From Papaver somniferum (taxonomy: Eukaryota > Streptophyta > Magnoliopsida > Ranunculales > Papaveraceae): a stretch of 64,000 nucleotides of DNA. Below, piece after piece: positions 45,415 to 56,604 of this stretch. Every line of letters begins with the position of its first letter. The stretch's first letter is position 1. Location: the NCBI RefSeq assembly GCF_003573695.1, contig NC_039358.1, positions 189,944,418 through 190,008,417 of the forward strand. Reading direction: 5' to 3'. Both the position numbers and the translations under genes were made by a program. A model generated the notes under the pieces. It was not told the origin of the DNA, did no database searches, and saw only the letters and a program-made list of their open reading frames with translations.

Positions 45415-45981
45415 GGTTCTTTATGTGCGCAAGCAGGGATACAAAGATTTTGCTTCATGGGAGTCAACCCATCAGATTTGTTATCTTTCCTCCATCTTTT
45501 ATCTGTTTGTTTGAATCTCCCATCTTAATTTCTACGTTGGATGACTCAATTACATTGAAGACAATGTAATGTTTAAGTGTGGGGGAGTGGCACATTCGTT
45601 AAGTATTTTCAAAATTAAAAAAAAAAAAAAGGAAATGATGACCAGCTGTGTAGCGGGTCGAAAAAAAGAAAAGAAAAAAGATTGTTAGGATTATGACCAT
45701 CTGTGTAGCGGGTCTTTTCTTTTTTCTTGCATGTTATGACCAGCTGTGTAGCGGGTCTTTCTGTCTAGCTGTTTAGCAGACATCTCTCCATCTTGCTATT
45801 TAGCGGATCCGTCTCGCTGTTTAGCAGACATCTTTATACCACGGTTTAGTGGTTCCGTCTCTTTGTTTAGCAGACTTCTCTACCGTCTAGCTGTTTAGCG
45901 GACATCACTTTTTAACCAGCTGTGGAGCGGATATATTCTCTGTTTTGCTCGAGGACTAGCAAAATATAAGTGTGGAGATGT
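45415..45981 (+). other. E3 3' noncoding region with polypurine cassette
   Basis: GGGAGTCAACCCATCAG at 45460-45476, the internal PPT AAGTGTGGGGGAGTGG at 45574-45590 after TTGAAGACAATGT, a tandem repeat (45640-45933), and the hairpin TTTGCTCGAGGACTAGCAAA at 45944-45963. The terminal PPT is weak (AAGTGTGGAGATGT). Confidence 0.75.
45640..45933 (+). repeat. Tandem GACCAGCTGTGTAGCGGGTC-like repeat
   Basis: About nine copies of a unit of about 20 nt, from GACCAGCTGTGTAGCGGGTC (45640, 45738; one base different at 45695) to shorter versions CTGTTTAGCGGAC and CTGTTTAGCAGAC up to 45933. Spacing varies from 20 to 55 bp. Confidence 0.85.
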
Positions 45982-48354
45982 TGATAAGCACAAAAATACT
46001 ATATTATACTCCATATTTATATTAGTTAGGACTCGATATTTTGGCTAATGACATTATTTTTAGTGTTTTTATATAAAATGCAAGAATAAACAACTAAAAA
46101 TGGCATTTGTGACGAAATCACCCATATTGCTCCATGCATTAGAAGAAATCAGCTTAGTTAATGAACTTCTGGGTTGCCAAGTCAACAACTTGAATTGCAG
46201 CACCAACTAATCCTTTCAAGGCCAGAAGATGGTAGAAGAAGCATTGGTGGGTTTTCACTCAAGCAAGCACGTCAATCCACTAGAGACGTGTAGTAGGTGC
46301 ATGTGAGATAAAGGGTCAGGTGGTTAGCAATGGGCTAACTCCCATGTTGGCAGCCATACAAGAGTACTGGTGGGACTAGCACTTAGTGAAGTACTCAGCC
46401 ACGTGTCTTTATTGATGACACCCATTACCAAAAGCATATTCTGATATATATATATGAGAGAAATTCTCATTTTCCATCGAACATAAGTAAAGATGGTGGT
46501 TGCCGATTCGTCTTTTATCTGTCTGCAAATGGGATCTGCAGCACTTGGCCGAGCCGTAACAACTGGTGAAGATGGTTAGGTGATCGGAAACGAAGTTAGC
46601 ACTATGGCCGGAGGAGAAGGTGCTGATTGTTTCGATGGTTGAATAAACGGAGCAAATAAACGGAGGTGCTGTATTGGAAATGGTGTCAGATATGAATGGT
46701 AGAATTCAGAGTGGCATGGAGCTGGCGATGGTGGCCGTCTGGCAGCAACGAGACAAACAGCAAGGCTACAAGCTAATGGTTGTGAGATGCCTAAGAAGTG
46801 GAGAAAGTATGTTGTGACGGGCTGGTGCGTTGTGATGGCTGAAATGAATGAAGGCAGTGGTGGTGTTTCGAGAAGAACGGAGCCGTGCTTAGAAGGTCAG
46901 CGAGATGGTATATACACGATAGTGAGCGGACATGGCTGAATGGAAGTTGGTCGAGCTGTTGCGATCAGTTTCCCAAGGTGCTTGGACGGAAAGGGAATTG
47001 GTGATGATGTATGTTAAGAAATGGAAATGGGACTGTGGCTTATATAGATTGCAGTCGATACACGAGAGTTGCTTTCTGGATATACAAGAAATGGAAGTTT
47101 TGGCTCGATTTGATTTGGGTTTGGCAGAGACGACACATGGAGCTGTGGCCGGTGAATTATAACCGGAATTGGGAGATGATTACTGTGGTGTACTGGAAAG
47201 AAAGCTGTTGGAGTATGAGATGGTCAGAGAATGGTAGTTAGGTTCGTATGAAAGTGCAGCCAGTGGTGGTCAACAGCACAGGTGACGAGACTCTGTGTTT
47301 GGATTTGGCTATTGAAGCTAATAATGGACCGGGCTTTGGTGTTTGCTGGTGTCGGTCCAGAGGAGCATTCAAAAGCTATATTTCAACCTAGACAGACAGA
47401 AGAAAGAGGAGGCCGGTTTGGGAGTTGCGGCTACAGAGCCGAAACGAGAGAAGAGAAAGAGAGGCCGACGGCCAGAGAAGAAGAGCACTGTGACGGTGAG
47501 AGTTTTGAAGCAGACAAAACAAGGAGAGAAGAAGAGGATCGATTGCCAGTGACGACGGTGATACGGTTTAATTATCTTTTTCTTGTTATTATTTTTGACG
47601 GGTTTTGAGAAACCCACAGTTATGTTTTGCTAGACATTTGTGACTAGGGTTTATTGGATGACACCACATTGGGTATTAGGCTATCTTTATTTGAATTGAT
47701 TGATTGAGCAAAAGACCATTATGAATTGAATATGATTAATTCTTAATATTGTTTATCGATTTATCGAAATATGAGTTGTTGCTTCACCGGTTTTGTAAAA
47801 CCTTTGTGCATAATTGTTAGGATAACAAATATATTTGTCTCATTGTCTGCTATTTCATGCTTGGGTTAATTCCTTTGATGGGGTATGCTTAAAATAGCCG
47901 GGTATTATTTGAGAACCTAAAATTTAGTTTCGTATTATTTCTCGCTAACGCAATTTGATGGTGCATGCTTTGGTTTAGTCTTTTGATGTGCCATGCTTAG
48001 GGTGTTCCAGTGATATTTGCGACTCTAATACTTATAATAGGTGATGTCGATAGAACAGACAATAAGCAATTATTCATGAGTTATGTTTCATTTCAGTATT
48101 TGAGTAGAAATAGTGGTGGATACGATAAACCTTGGTTGCTGATTCTCCTAGTGCACTTGTTTTATTTGTCTAGTTTAATTTTATTATTTGCTTTTCAATT
48201 CTAAAAATCCAAAAAAATTATTGTTTCTGATTAGAGATATTGATTATCGGTATTTCCACCGCTCCCTGTGGGTTCGACCCGTAGTTGCCTCTGTCTACTA
48301 GTTAGACACCGTGCGATTGCGGTTATCACATATAGGTATCTCCGGATCCTATCA
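45982..48354 (+). repeat. E3 3' LTR
   Basis: 2373 bp, TGATAAGCAC...CCTATCA. It lacks the 25-bp segment seen near 41725 in the 5' LTR. The last 40 bp differ markedly. Confidence 0.93.
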
Positions 48355-48359
48355 TCCTC

Positions 48360-49055
48360 CACCTTCAGTAAACCTTGATTTCACCTCCAGTTCCATCTCT
48401 GCTCAAATTCGACCAAAACCCATTCTTGATTTCTTCATTATCTTCCATCTGAGGACTCTAATTTCTATGAAACTCCCAAATCCATTTTGAATTCAAAACC
48501 CTAACATCTTCTAAGATTCAATTAACAACACAGATCTATTCTTCATCCGATATCCTTCTTCGAAATCTCAATCAATCACCAACTCCTACTGCTAAGATTT
48601 CTCTGTGAATCTCTTCCTTTTCTTCCCCTGAATCTCTCTGGTTTATTCTTACAGCAGCCGCAACCATCATTCTCTCTCTGTCCTGATTTTGAGAAGATAA
48701 TGATAAGGGTAATGATTGAGAAACCTTGTAGCCGGGCTAGGTAGGAACCAGAATTAATAAAGGCACCCTAAGGATTAACACAGGCCACCAGAGTAATAGT
48801 CACCAAACTCATGTGTGGCTTGTCGGTTTTCGAGAACCGACAGCCTAATTCCTCCTTTTTGCGCACCTTAGCCCGCTCCAACCATAGCTCGCAAGTGCAT
48901 GGTCTTTTATGAGTGATTTATCTTTATTTCGCTCCGAATGACTCTGACTCACCTAAATAACTCAAAATTAAACATAAGAGATGCAATTCGCAAGGATAAT
49001 AGCAAAGAAAGCATAAGTACTAGATATAAAATTAGGTGTTTTACAACACCTATCA
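48360..49055 (-). repeat. Athila-type LTR (copy 2), proximal part
   Basis: Minus strand TGATAGGTGTTG directly after the PPT (AAGTGTGGGGGAATT, 49056-49070). It is similar to 3413-3905, including GGTTGCGG(C/T)TGCTGTAAGA near 48650. It is cut by E3 at 48354. Confidence 0.8.
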
Positions 49056-49094
49056 AATTCCCCCACACTTAGACTTTGCTAGTCCTCGAGCAAA
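49056..49094 (-). promoter_or_regulatory. Hairpin and terminal PPT, Athila copy 2
   Basis: Minus strand TTTGCTCGAGGACTAGCAAA (49094-49075), then AAGTGTGGGGGAATT before the LTR. Identical to copy 1 in the hairpin. Confidence 0.8.
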
Positions 49095-51135
49095 TCAAAC
49101 GAAACTTATTCTAAAGGATACATACAACTCCCGTGAGGGTTTACTAGAGATATACCCACAAAACCTACTTTTCCAACTTACTAGTTCTCCGTAATGATAG
49201 TATCCAATGCGCTAAGAAGACACAGAAATTCTGCACACTAGTAATAAGAAGTTAGACACATAAATGAACACAATCTTATCCTTAAAGTTGAGAGAGAAAT
49301 AACCATCCCTTCTCGAAAGAAATTCGGGTTCGGAGTGATCGAAAGTCTCGACTCTGCCTCACAAGAAAGGGTTTTATGATATTTCTCTCAATAATAAACA
49401 GTTTTTTTATGGGTCACACATGTGTCCAGGTAGGAATGAAGAGAGAATCCTGCGACACGTTGAATGGTAGGAAGGAAAAAACCCTCCGAATTGTTTTAAA
49501 AACCCACATCTTTTATTCATTTTGAAAACCCATATTTCTGACGGTCTCTAAGAAAGGAAATCAACCACTTAACGAAGGTGGGAATATGCTTACTTACCTC
49601 GTTATCCGTTCGGCGTGCAGTTAGCACCACTCTCACAGCATCCATAGAAACGTCTTTGGTCTTCAATCCTTGTCTTCATCTTCGTCTTCGGTCTTCAACT
49701 CTTGAACTTCGTAGAATCTTGACAATGTGATTCTTTCCTCTAATTCCTTGTTGCTTGAAACTTCATGACGTATATTTATTCTTTTATTGGCTTTATTGAA
49801 TTAATACAAAACAAAAATGAACTATACAAACCAAAATATGATGCAATGAATTTTTTTTTCCTTTTTTTTTTTTTTTGAGATGCAAGATAAATAAAGTAAA
49901 AACAAAAACAAACAAAAAATTAAAACTAATGATGGACCTAATAAACTTTTCTCTTGTCTTTTTTTTTCTTCTTTTTTTTTTTAACAAGGGACCTAATATA
50001 ATGATGACCATGTACCAAGTTTTTTTTGTTTTTTAGACAAGAGAAAATAAAATAAAAATTAACAAATAAAAATAAAGATAAAATAAAATACAAAGGCCAC
50101 GGTGTAAGTACTTTACAGCTCGATTCTTCACAACTTGTATGTCTCGATATCATAAACTTCTTGACTCTCATCTTGATAATATTCGCTCTCGTACAATAGT
50201 CTTCAACTTGTGAAAATTCTGCTCCTTGTCTTGTTGTTTTACTTGAATATGAAATCTGCTCATTTATGTACTGTTGCTTGTAAACCTAAAACGTCTTCAA
50301 CTTTCCTTCGAATTTGTGATGCTCCTCTTGTTGATGATGATGGTGTTTCTATGGATCTGTTGGTGTAGACAGAGATAAAGTGGATGGTGCTAACTGTGAA
50401 CAAGATTACAAGTGGTATGTAAGTTAACAATTCGATGTCACCATTCATGATTGATAAAATAGCACTCAAGAGATCAAAATAGTGCTTCTATTGGTGGGAG
50501 GTTGGGTAGCTCACCATTCTACCCGGAGTTTACATACGGTGACACACACTTTAAAAGCACAAATTTAGACAGGTACAAATAATTAAAGGTCGGTGCCTCT
50601 CATGATGTAACATGGGTAGTCTCCACTATAGGGGATCACAAATCTAATACTGAATTCAGTCTGCACCTCATTTGCCACTGGGATGGTTAAATCCAACTTT
50701 AACTCTCATACAAGTAAGAAACCCGATCATGTTCTCTGTCATCTCTAAATTCAGTCACTCTTATAAGAATCTCGATGTAATCTTAGCGACATGTATACTA
50801 TGTGACTCTAAACTAACCACAAGTTGGAGTTTTCTTATTCACTATTTTACACAAAAGTTGAAAATTTCATGAAAATTTTACAATGCAAATGCTTAACCAT
50901 TACCCCACACTTAAAATTTACATTGTCCTCAATGTAAATTGAGTCATCCAAAGTAAGTCAAGGTGGGAAATCCTACATGATAATGTGACAAGAAATCAGA
51001 AAAAGTAAATCCAAGACAAGAAAAGGCTAAAAACAAGACAAGAAAATAAAAATAAGACAAGAAATACTCATCTGATGGGTTGCCTCCCATTTAGCGCTTG
51101 GTTTAAAGTCGTCAGCCCGACTATCTCCTTGCTTT
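49095..51135 (-). other. Athila copy 2 noncoding region
   Basis: Inverted counterpart of 1320-3373, with long A/T tracts at 49850-50100. The internal PPT is at 50898-50941 and the GACTTTAAACCAAGC...GGCAACCCA motif at 51074-51119. No gene supported. Confidence 0.7.
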
Positions 51136-51501
51136 CTATGACTCCTCCAGAGGGAGTGCATCCACAAAGTTAGCTCCTTCCACCACTTCGGAAGTGAAAT
51201 TCTCATAATATGGTTTCAACCGGTCCCCATTAACTTTAAGTTCCTTGCCTGTAGCTATGCTACGAATTTCTACTGCACCATGAGAAAACACATTAGTAAC
51301 AATAAAAGGTCCAATCCAACGTGACCTTAATTTACCCGGAAATAAATGCAAGCGAGAATTAAACAAAAGCACTTTCTTCCCAATGCAAAATTGTTTCCTA
51401 GAAATCATGTTATCATGAAATTCTTTCGTTTTTTCCTTGTAAATGCGAGAGCTTTCAAATGCATCATTGCGAATCTCCTCTAGCTCTTGGAGTTGTAACT
51501 T
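51136..51501 (-). pseudogene. Athila integrase C-terminus, copy 2
   Basis: About 121 residues in one open frame ([26 protein letters not shown]...LPLEES), closely matching residues 300-425 of copy 1 (3-1319). It ends abruptly at 51501, where the Tat LTR starts. It carries the part after the rve core only. Confidence 0.85.
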
Positions 51502-54236
51502 TGTGGATGGGGAAAAACGATTTGCTGGTTTTTAAGGAATTGAGGAGACGACCGTACGGAGGAGACTCCTAGAACCGAGCGAAATTTTAAACCTCACACA
51601 GATGCACCGCTGCAAGGGGGTGCTTTAGATTCGAGAGATCAATCTGTAGTACTCCGGCCTAAATCAAGACAATGACCGTTCCAGAGTAAATTCGGTCACA
51701 AGAGAGGATGGGTTGATCTGTAGGAGGGAAGCTGAGAAATGCGTAGAATCAATGGTAATCAAAGATTTTGGGTGTGTGAATTCTGAATATGATAAGCTCT
51801 GAATGATTGAAATTGCTCAATTGAGAGTAGTTGCTCAATTGATGAGTTGACGATCTCGTGTTGTCAGTTTAATGTGAGATTGATGATACTGATGATGCCG
51901 ATGATGCTGATGATTCAATCATGATTCAGAGACTTATTTATATTGCTGGAATTGTAGACACCATGATTCCATGAAGTGTGACAGTTGATGGAATCAAGGA
52001 GTGGGGAACTGGAGATCGTGTTTGAAACCAGTTGCTCAACGTGTGGAGACTTGGTCGATTTTCCACCCACTACCTCGTGAATTCCTTCAACTGATTGCAC
52101 GAATCGCTCACATTCAATCGTGTGTTTGAACAAACGTGCCGTAGACCGCCATACCAAAACCCTAAGTGATATCCCCCCAAGTGACACGATTGACGTCTCG
52201 TGGTTTGTTAGTCAATTGATGACTTCGTGGTTTGATGGGACGATGAGTCCATGTAGTTGCTGAGTTGAACATGATGTTCTGAAACTCATGAATTGAACAT
52301 GTCATGAGACATATGTATAATTCTTACGATGAAGTGAGCGAGTGTTGCTCATTCGATCGTTGAATATTGATTGTTGAACCAATATTCCTTGGTTTGAGCA
52401 AATATTTATCATCTGAGCAAGTGTTGCTCATGTGATGAATTGTTGAATATTTGATCGTTTGAGCATGTGTTGCTCATCTGATGGATTATTGGAAGCGTAC
52501 CAAAAATATTAATTAGAATACTGGTCGTTGAACCGAGCATAATTAATAAAATTAATGACCATGAGGTCGTCGTAAAATTATTAAGGTTGGAATCTGGAAT
52601 GATGATCCTTGGATTCAGAAACCCTAATTTGATCAATTGATGATCAATTCATGGTTCGTCAGAAGTTTAACCATGGGACGAAGGAGGGAGGGACTACATG
52701 GGACCGTGAATCAACCATGTAGTGTCCATATGCTCACGTGAGCAAATACGAAGAACTCCTGAAGAGTTGACGATTTGTTGGTGGAAGAATGATTAAATAT
52801 TGGCTTAATCATTTATTCAAAAATTGAGAAAACCTAATTAATTTTGACGAGGCGAGGGACCGACCATAGAGTCATGAAACCGGCCCTGGGTTGTCATGTG
52901 ACCGCCTGACGATCACTTCATGAAAATCCAAAGTGTTTGGAAGAGTTTTGGACCTAATACGAGCAATTGTGCAAATTAGGCCAAAACTGTGAACATTGGT
53001 GGGACCGGCTTCCGTGAGCCAAAGAGCCAATCTTGGTTTGTCAAGATAGCGTGCTCCTGTCCCCAAGGTGTCCGCGTCTCAGTCCTGAGAATTTGATGTT
53101 TTCTAGCGTGCAATTGAGCATCAATTCGAGAAAATATGCTAAAATTAGGGTTTCGACGAAACTGAGGAAAACACCATGAGATGATGAAAAATAATTATAA
53201 AATAAGGAATGAGGAGGCGTGGGACCGCCGTGGTCAAGGCATGGTCGGCCGGTCGTGACCACGGTCCCATGGTGCCTTTTTCTTAATTTTATAATATTTT
53301 GATGATTTTATGAAAAATTCATGAATTTTGAGAAATTTGATGAATTTAGGGAGTTTCCATGAATTGAAGGAGTTTTCATGAGTTCAGGGAAGCAAAAAAT
53401 ATTAAAATAATAAAAACAAGGGGGTGTGGGAACAGGGAAGGCATGGCCGGCCGGCTAGGACCCGGTCCCACGAGTTTCCCTAATTTTTTAATATTTTTAG
53501 GTATTTAGATGATTTGAGGGAATTTTTCCTAATTTGAGAGAAATACCACGAAATCAAGGAATTTGATGAATTCAAGGAAAACTAATAATAAAATAATAAA
53601 ACAAAGGGGCGTGTGGGACCGGCTAGGACATGGCCGGCCGGCCAAGGTCCGGTCCCACAAGTTTTCATAATTTATTTTTATTTTATTATTATTTGATGAT
53701 TTGTGCAAAATACCATGAAATCAAGGAGTTTTTTCATGAAATTAGAGAAATAATAATAATAATAAAATAATAAGGAACCGTGGGGTGTGGGGCCGGTTGG
53801 GACCAAGGCATGGACGATTGGCCAATGGTCACGCCCCACACTCCTTTCCTTAATTTTATATTATTTTGTATGGATTTATGGAAGTACCATGAAACCGAGG
53901 AGTTTCCTCGAGACGAAGGAGATTTGATAAAATGAGAGAATTTTCATTAAATCATGGAAAATAATAAAAATGAATTAAAAATATAAAACTGGCGTGGGAT
54001 TGACCACGACACGGTCGGTCGGTCGTGTGTCCGTGCTCCCGGAACCCTATCAATATTTTAAATTATTTATTATTTTCTTCTCTATTTTGCATAGGTTCAT
54101 TGTTTCGTTGTATTTTTGAAATACTCGTTCGTGCGGTGACTGTTAGTGTATCATCGTTGAATACACCTTCACCATTTGAATCAGGGCTTACTTAGAGGTA
54201 GCTCAGACGCCCGGTTGTTGATTATTTATTACTAAT

Positions 54237-54566
54237 TGTGGAATTCAGTGGAGAATAATTCACAAAACTGAGTAATAAGATGTTTATTATTAATTCATAG
54301 GATCAGCTGAGGATTCGGCTACGAATTCATAATAATAAAGTGAGCATTACCATTCCACGTGATCGTAGATTCGACCATAGAATCGGAGTAATTAAGATTT
54401 ATCTATTACCATTTATGAGACCAGTTGTGGATTCGATCATGAAATCGAAGTAATGGGATAATATAATTATTGTATTCTATGAGATCAATTCGTGGATTCG
54501 ATCGTAGAATCAGAACAATCGTTATTTCCATTCCATGGGACCAGTCGTGGATTCGACCATGGAATA
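54237..54566. repeat. Array of six hairpin units in the Tat LTR
   Basis: Unit about 60-64 bp, best seen at 54530: ATTCCATGGGACCAGTCGTG followed by GATTCGACCATGGAAT, with arms ATTCCATGG/CCATGGAAT. Others at about 54237, 54290, 54349, 54411 and 54474 vary in sequence yet keep their arms complementary. Confidence 0.75.
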
Positions 54567-54671
54567 GGAGCAATTGTAATTAGGAATAATTAACTTTGTG
54601 ACTCTATACTAGCAGAGCGAGCTGTCTAGGAGCATTAATTATCCCGATATGAGCTTGCCGGTAAGTCATAT

Positions 54672-54686
54672 CCTTTATATAGTCAG
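54672..54686 (-). promoter_or_regulatory. TATA box in Tat LTR U3
   Basis: Minus strand CCCTGACTATATAAAGG, inside the 120-bp U3 repeat; the element A homologue reads CCCTGACTACATAGAG. Confidence 0.5.
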
Positions 54687-54987
54687 GGTAAAATTGTTGT
54701 TTGTTCCTGAATACGTTATCGCTCTATACTAGCAGAGCAAGCTGTCTAGGAGCCGTCCATCACATGATGCTATATAGAAATAATCACTGAAAGTATTCAG
54801 TATTCATGAGATATGTCGTTGTCCAGTCGTGAGACTACATATCCACATGTACTCTGAGAGAAGGTACTCTCCGCTGAGAATTCGATGAGAGACTCGTGTC
54901 TTGATACTCACGTCTGATTGCTGAATCAGAGCTTCATATAATTATGAGTTTACGAATTTAGCCTTTGTCGAAAATCCACCATCTACA

Positions 54988-55005
54988 TTAAGTCCCCTGC
55001 TTACT
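54988..55005 (-). promoter_or_regulatory. Polypurine tract of Tat element B
   Basis: Minus strand TAAGCAGGGGACTTAA before TGTAGATGG. Confidence 0.75.
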
Positions 55006-56254
55006 GAGGAACGTTGTGTTCCTCAGTCAGCATTAAATGGTGATTTTCCGGCCATAAATAATAATACCAGTAATTGAACTTAGTCGTAAGTTGAGACGTT
55101 ACCAGATTTAAAGAGCATGAGAAAACCACGACTTGATGAAGGCTTCAATGTCATGATTGGAACATCATTTGATGAGCATAAATTGATGTTGATCCACTGA
55201 TTTGAATGAAGAGTCCATGGTCGATTAGGATTCGCGGGCCGGACCCAATAAGGAAATCCTTATTTTAGGAATAGACGCCCGTTTGTTCATTAGTTTAAAG
55301 AACAAACAAAATAGACTTGAGTCTAATGATATAAAGTTTTGTTTATGAGCTTTCACGAAAACCAAAATTTTATCTTTGTGAGATTTCACAAAATGGAATA
55401 AACTCTCGTTCCAAAGGTGAATGCTCGCACGAGAGAAAAGTTTTTTTTTTTTTTTGAAAAGACGTGCGCCTATTAATAAAAATTTTGTCTATGAGCTTTC
55501 ATGAAAATTTTTATTTTCGATATGTGAGAGTTCACAAATTTTTGAAAATATACTCTCGCTTCAAAGACAGATGCTCGCGCGAAGGATAAAAGTATGTAGA
55601 TATATTTTTCTAATTTACATGGGTTTCACGTTAAATATTTACATATTTTGTAAAATCATGTTTTGATTTTGAATAACTGTTGAAAGTAGACAATTATACA
55701 TGGTGAAATAATGTCTGTATGAGTTTGGCGATATTATAGTGTATGCACACATGTAGAAAACCAGTGAATGCTCATATGAAAGGTTATGTGAATTATTCAT
55801 AGTTTCATGAAAAGTCAGGTGCTGGTTTTAAATAATGAATTTTGCTCATCTTGGCAAGTTTGAAGAGGCGAGCAAGTTTTTCGAGGGTTTTACGTTATTA
55901 TCACTAAGTTCATGAAACATAAATAGGTAAGAGTGGAGGATTACCATTTTTGTAGACGCTGTTGTGAGCACCTTTAATCCATGATTCATTGTTATGTCGA
56001 ATCTTGCGCTTTGTATGAACGATGTGCTCTGAGTGGTGAGAGATCCTTCATACTGAGTTGTATTCCTGGTTATTCCGTTAGCTTTACCATAGGATGATCG
56101 TGTAGTGATATCCCGGATCGATGTAGACTCCATGGAAATGGAGGAAAATCTACGGGAGCGGAGAACCCAGAAGTAAGGACTATAGGGTGTTAGCAAATGA
56201 CGTGCAGTCCCCAGCCGCTCCTTGTGACATGACTTTACCCGTATAATTAGGATC
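55006..56254. other. Tat B: 3' noncoding DNA and aORF leader
   Basis: Homologous to 19000-20170 of element A, inverted. On the plus strand a short coding-like start, MIHCYVESCALYERC, lies at about 55984-56030, equal to the aORF upstream exon of element A. Otherwise no gene. Confidence 0.5.
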
Positions 56255-56330
56255 ATGAGATCAAGGTTTGTTAATTCTTTTCAGACTTTTGCTCCATCGA
56301 TTGACGGTCTTCAACTTGTTCCCGGGTAAA
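56255..56330 (+). pseudogene. aORF exon, element B (first coding exon, broken)
   Basis: ATG at 56255 in the same context as 13378 of element A (TTAGGATCATG). FAPSIDGLQLVPG corresponds to FVPSILDGLQFIV, then a stop follows (PG-stop), so this copy is broken unless spliced earlier. Confidence 0.45.
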
Positions 56331-56442
56331 CAATTCACGAATCCAGCACTGATGAAGAAGTCGATGTAAGTACCCTTTTTCGTGCACGTGATCGTGGCAT
56401 CTCCTTGAATGACATAATAATAATTGTTGTTGACGAACCCAG

Positions 56443-56604
56443 GAAGCAGTCATGGCATATAAGCATTATGTTGATGAAGCGTTCTCTTCTTTGGGATATG
56501 AGAATATGGAGAGTTCCCAAAATCCCGAACCGAATGAAGATAATGGAGTCGCCAACGGAGATTCCAACATTGTCGAACCCTCAAATGGTTTAGAGACTCC
56601 CCTA
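56443..56604 (+). CDS. aORF exon, element B (middle)
   Basis: 162 bp, 54 codons, between CCCAG and GTACGT. EAVMAYKHYVDEAFSSLG and the end EPSNGLETPL correspond to the 13027-13187 exon of element A. Exon length and both splice sites are kept, which argues that splicing of the antisense gene was under selection when the elements spread. Confidence 0.55.

Larger units (their letters stand above)
41619..48354 (+). mobile_element. E3: complete non-autonomous LTR element with 2.4-kb LTRs
   Basis: LTRs 41619-44027 and 45982-48354 begin TGATAAGCAC and end CCTATCA. The 5-bp duplication TCCTC (41614-41618, 48355-48359) is perfect. The interior is only 1.95 kb, with a PBS, one ORF and the Athila-like 3' cassette; there is no gag-pol. 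It lies in the LTR of the second Athila copy. Confidence 0.94.
38699..51501 (-). mobile_element. Athila-type element (copy 2), 3' end, LTR split by E3
   Basis: Minus strand: integrase C-terminus (51501-51136), noncoding region, hairpin and PPT, and LTR start TGATAGGTG at 49055. E3 (TSD TCCTC) interrupts the LTR at 41619-48354. The LTR appears to continue to 38699 (ACGATCA), but that end is inferred only from a TGAT...ATCA pattern. At 51501 a Tat element cuts the integrase. Confidence 0.7.
51502..54987 (-). repeat. Tat element B 3' LTR
   Basis: 3486 bp; plus-strand ends TGTGGATGGGG and CCATCTACA form an inverted repeat. It contains a GC-rich repeat series (53213-54050), a series of hairpin units (54237-54566) and a 120-bp tandem pair in U3 (54601 and 54721). 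No gene; small ORFs repeat in the other LTR. Confidence 0.88.

Noticed and set aside
45640..45933. CRISPR-like look of regularly repeated 20-mers
   Set aside because: Spacing is irregular, units drift, and the setting is a plant LTR element; there are no cas genes.
51915..54000. Small minus-strand ORFs repeated at 61674-63402
   Set aside because: They belong to the two Tat LTRs, are short and have no coding signature.
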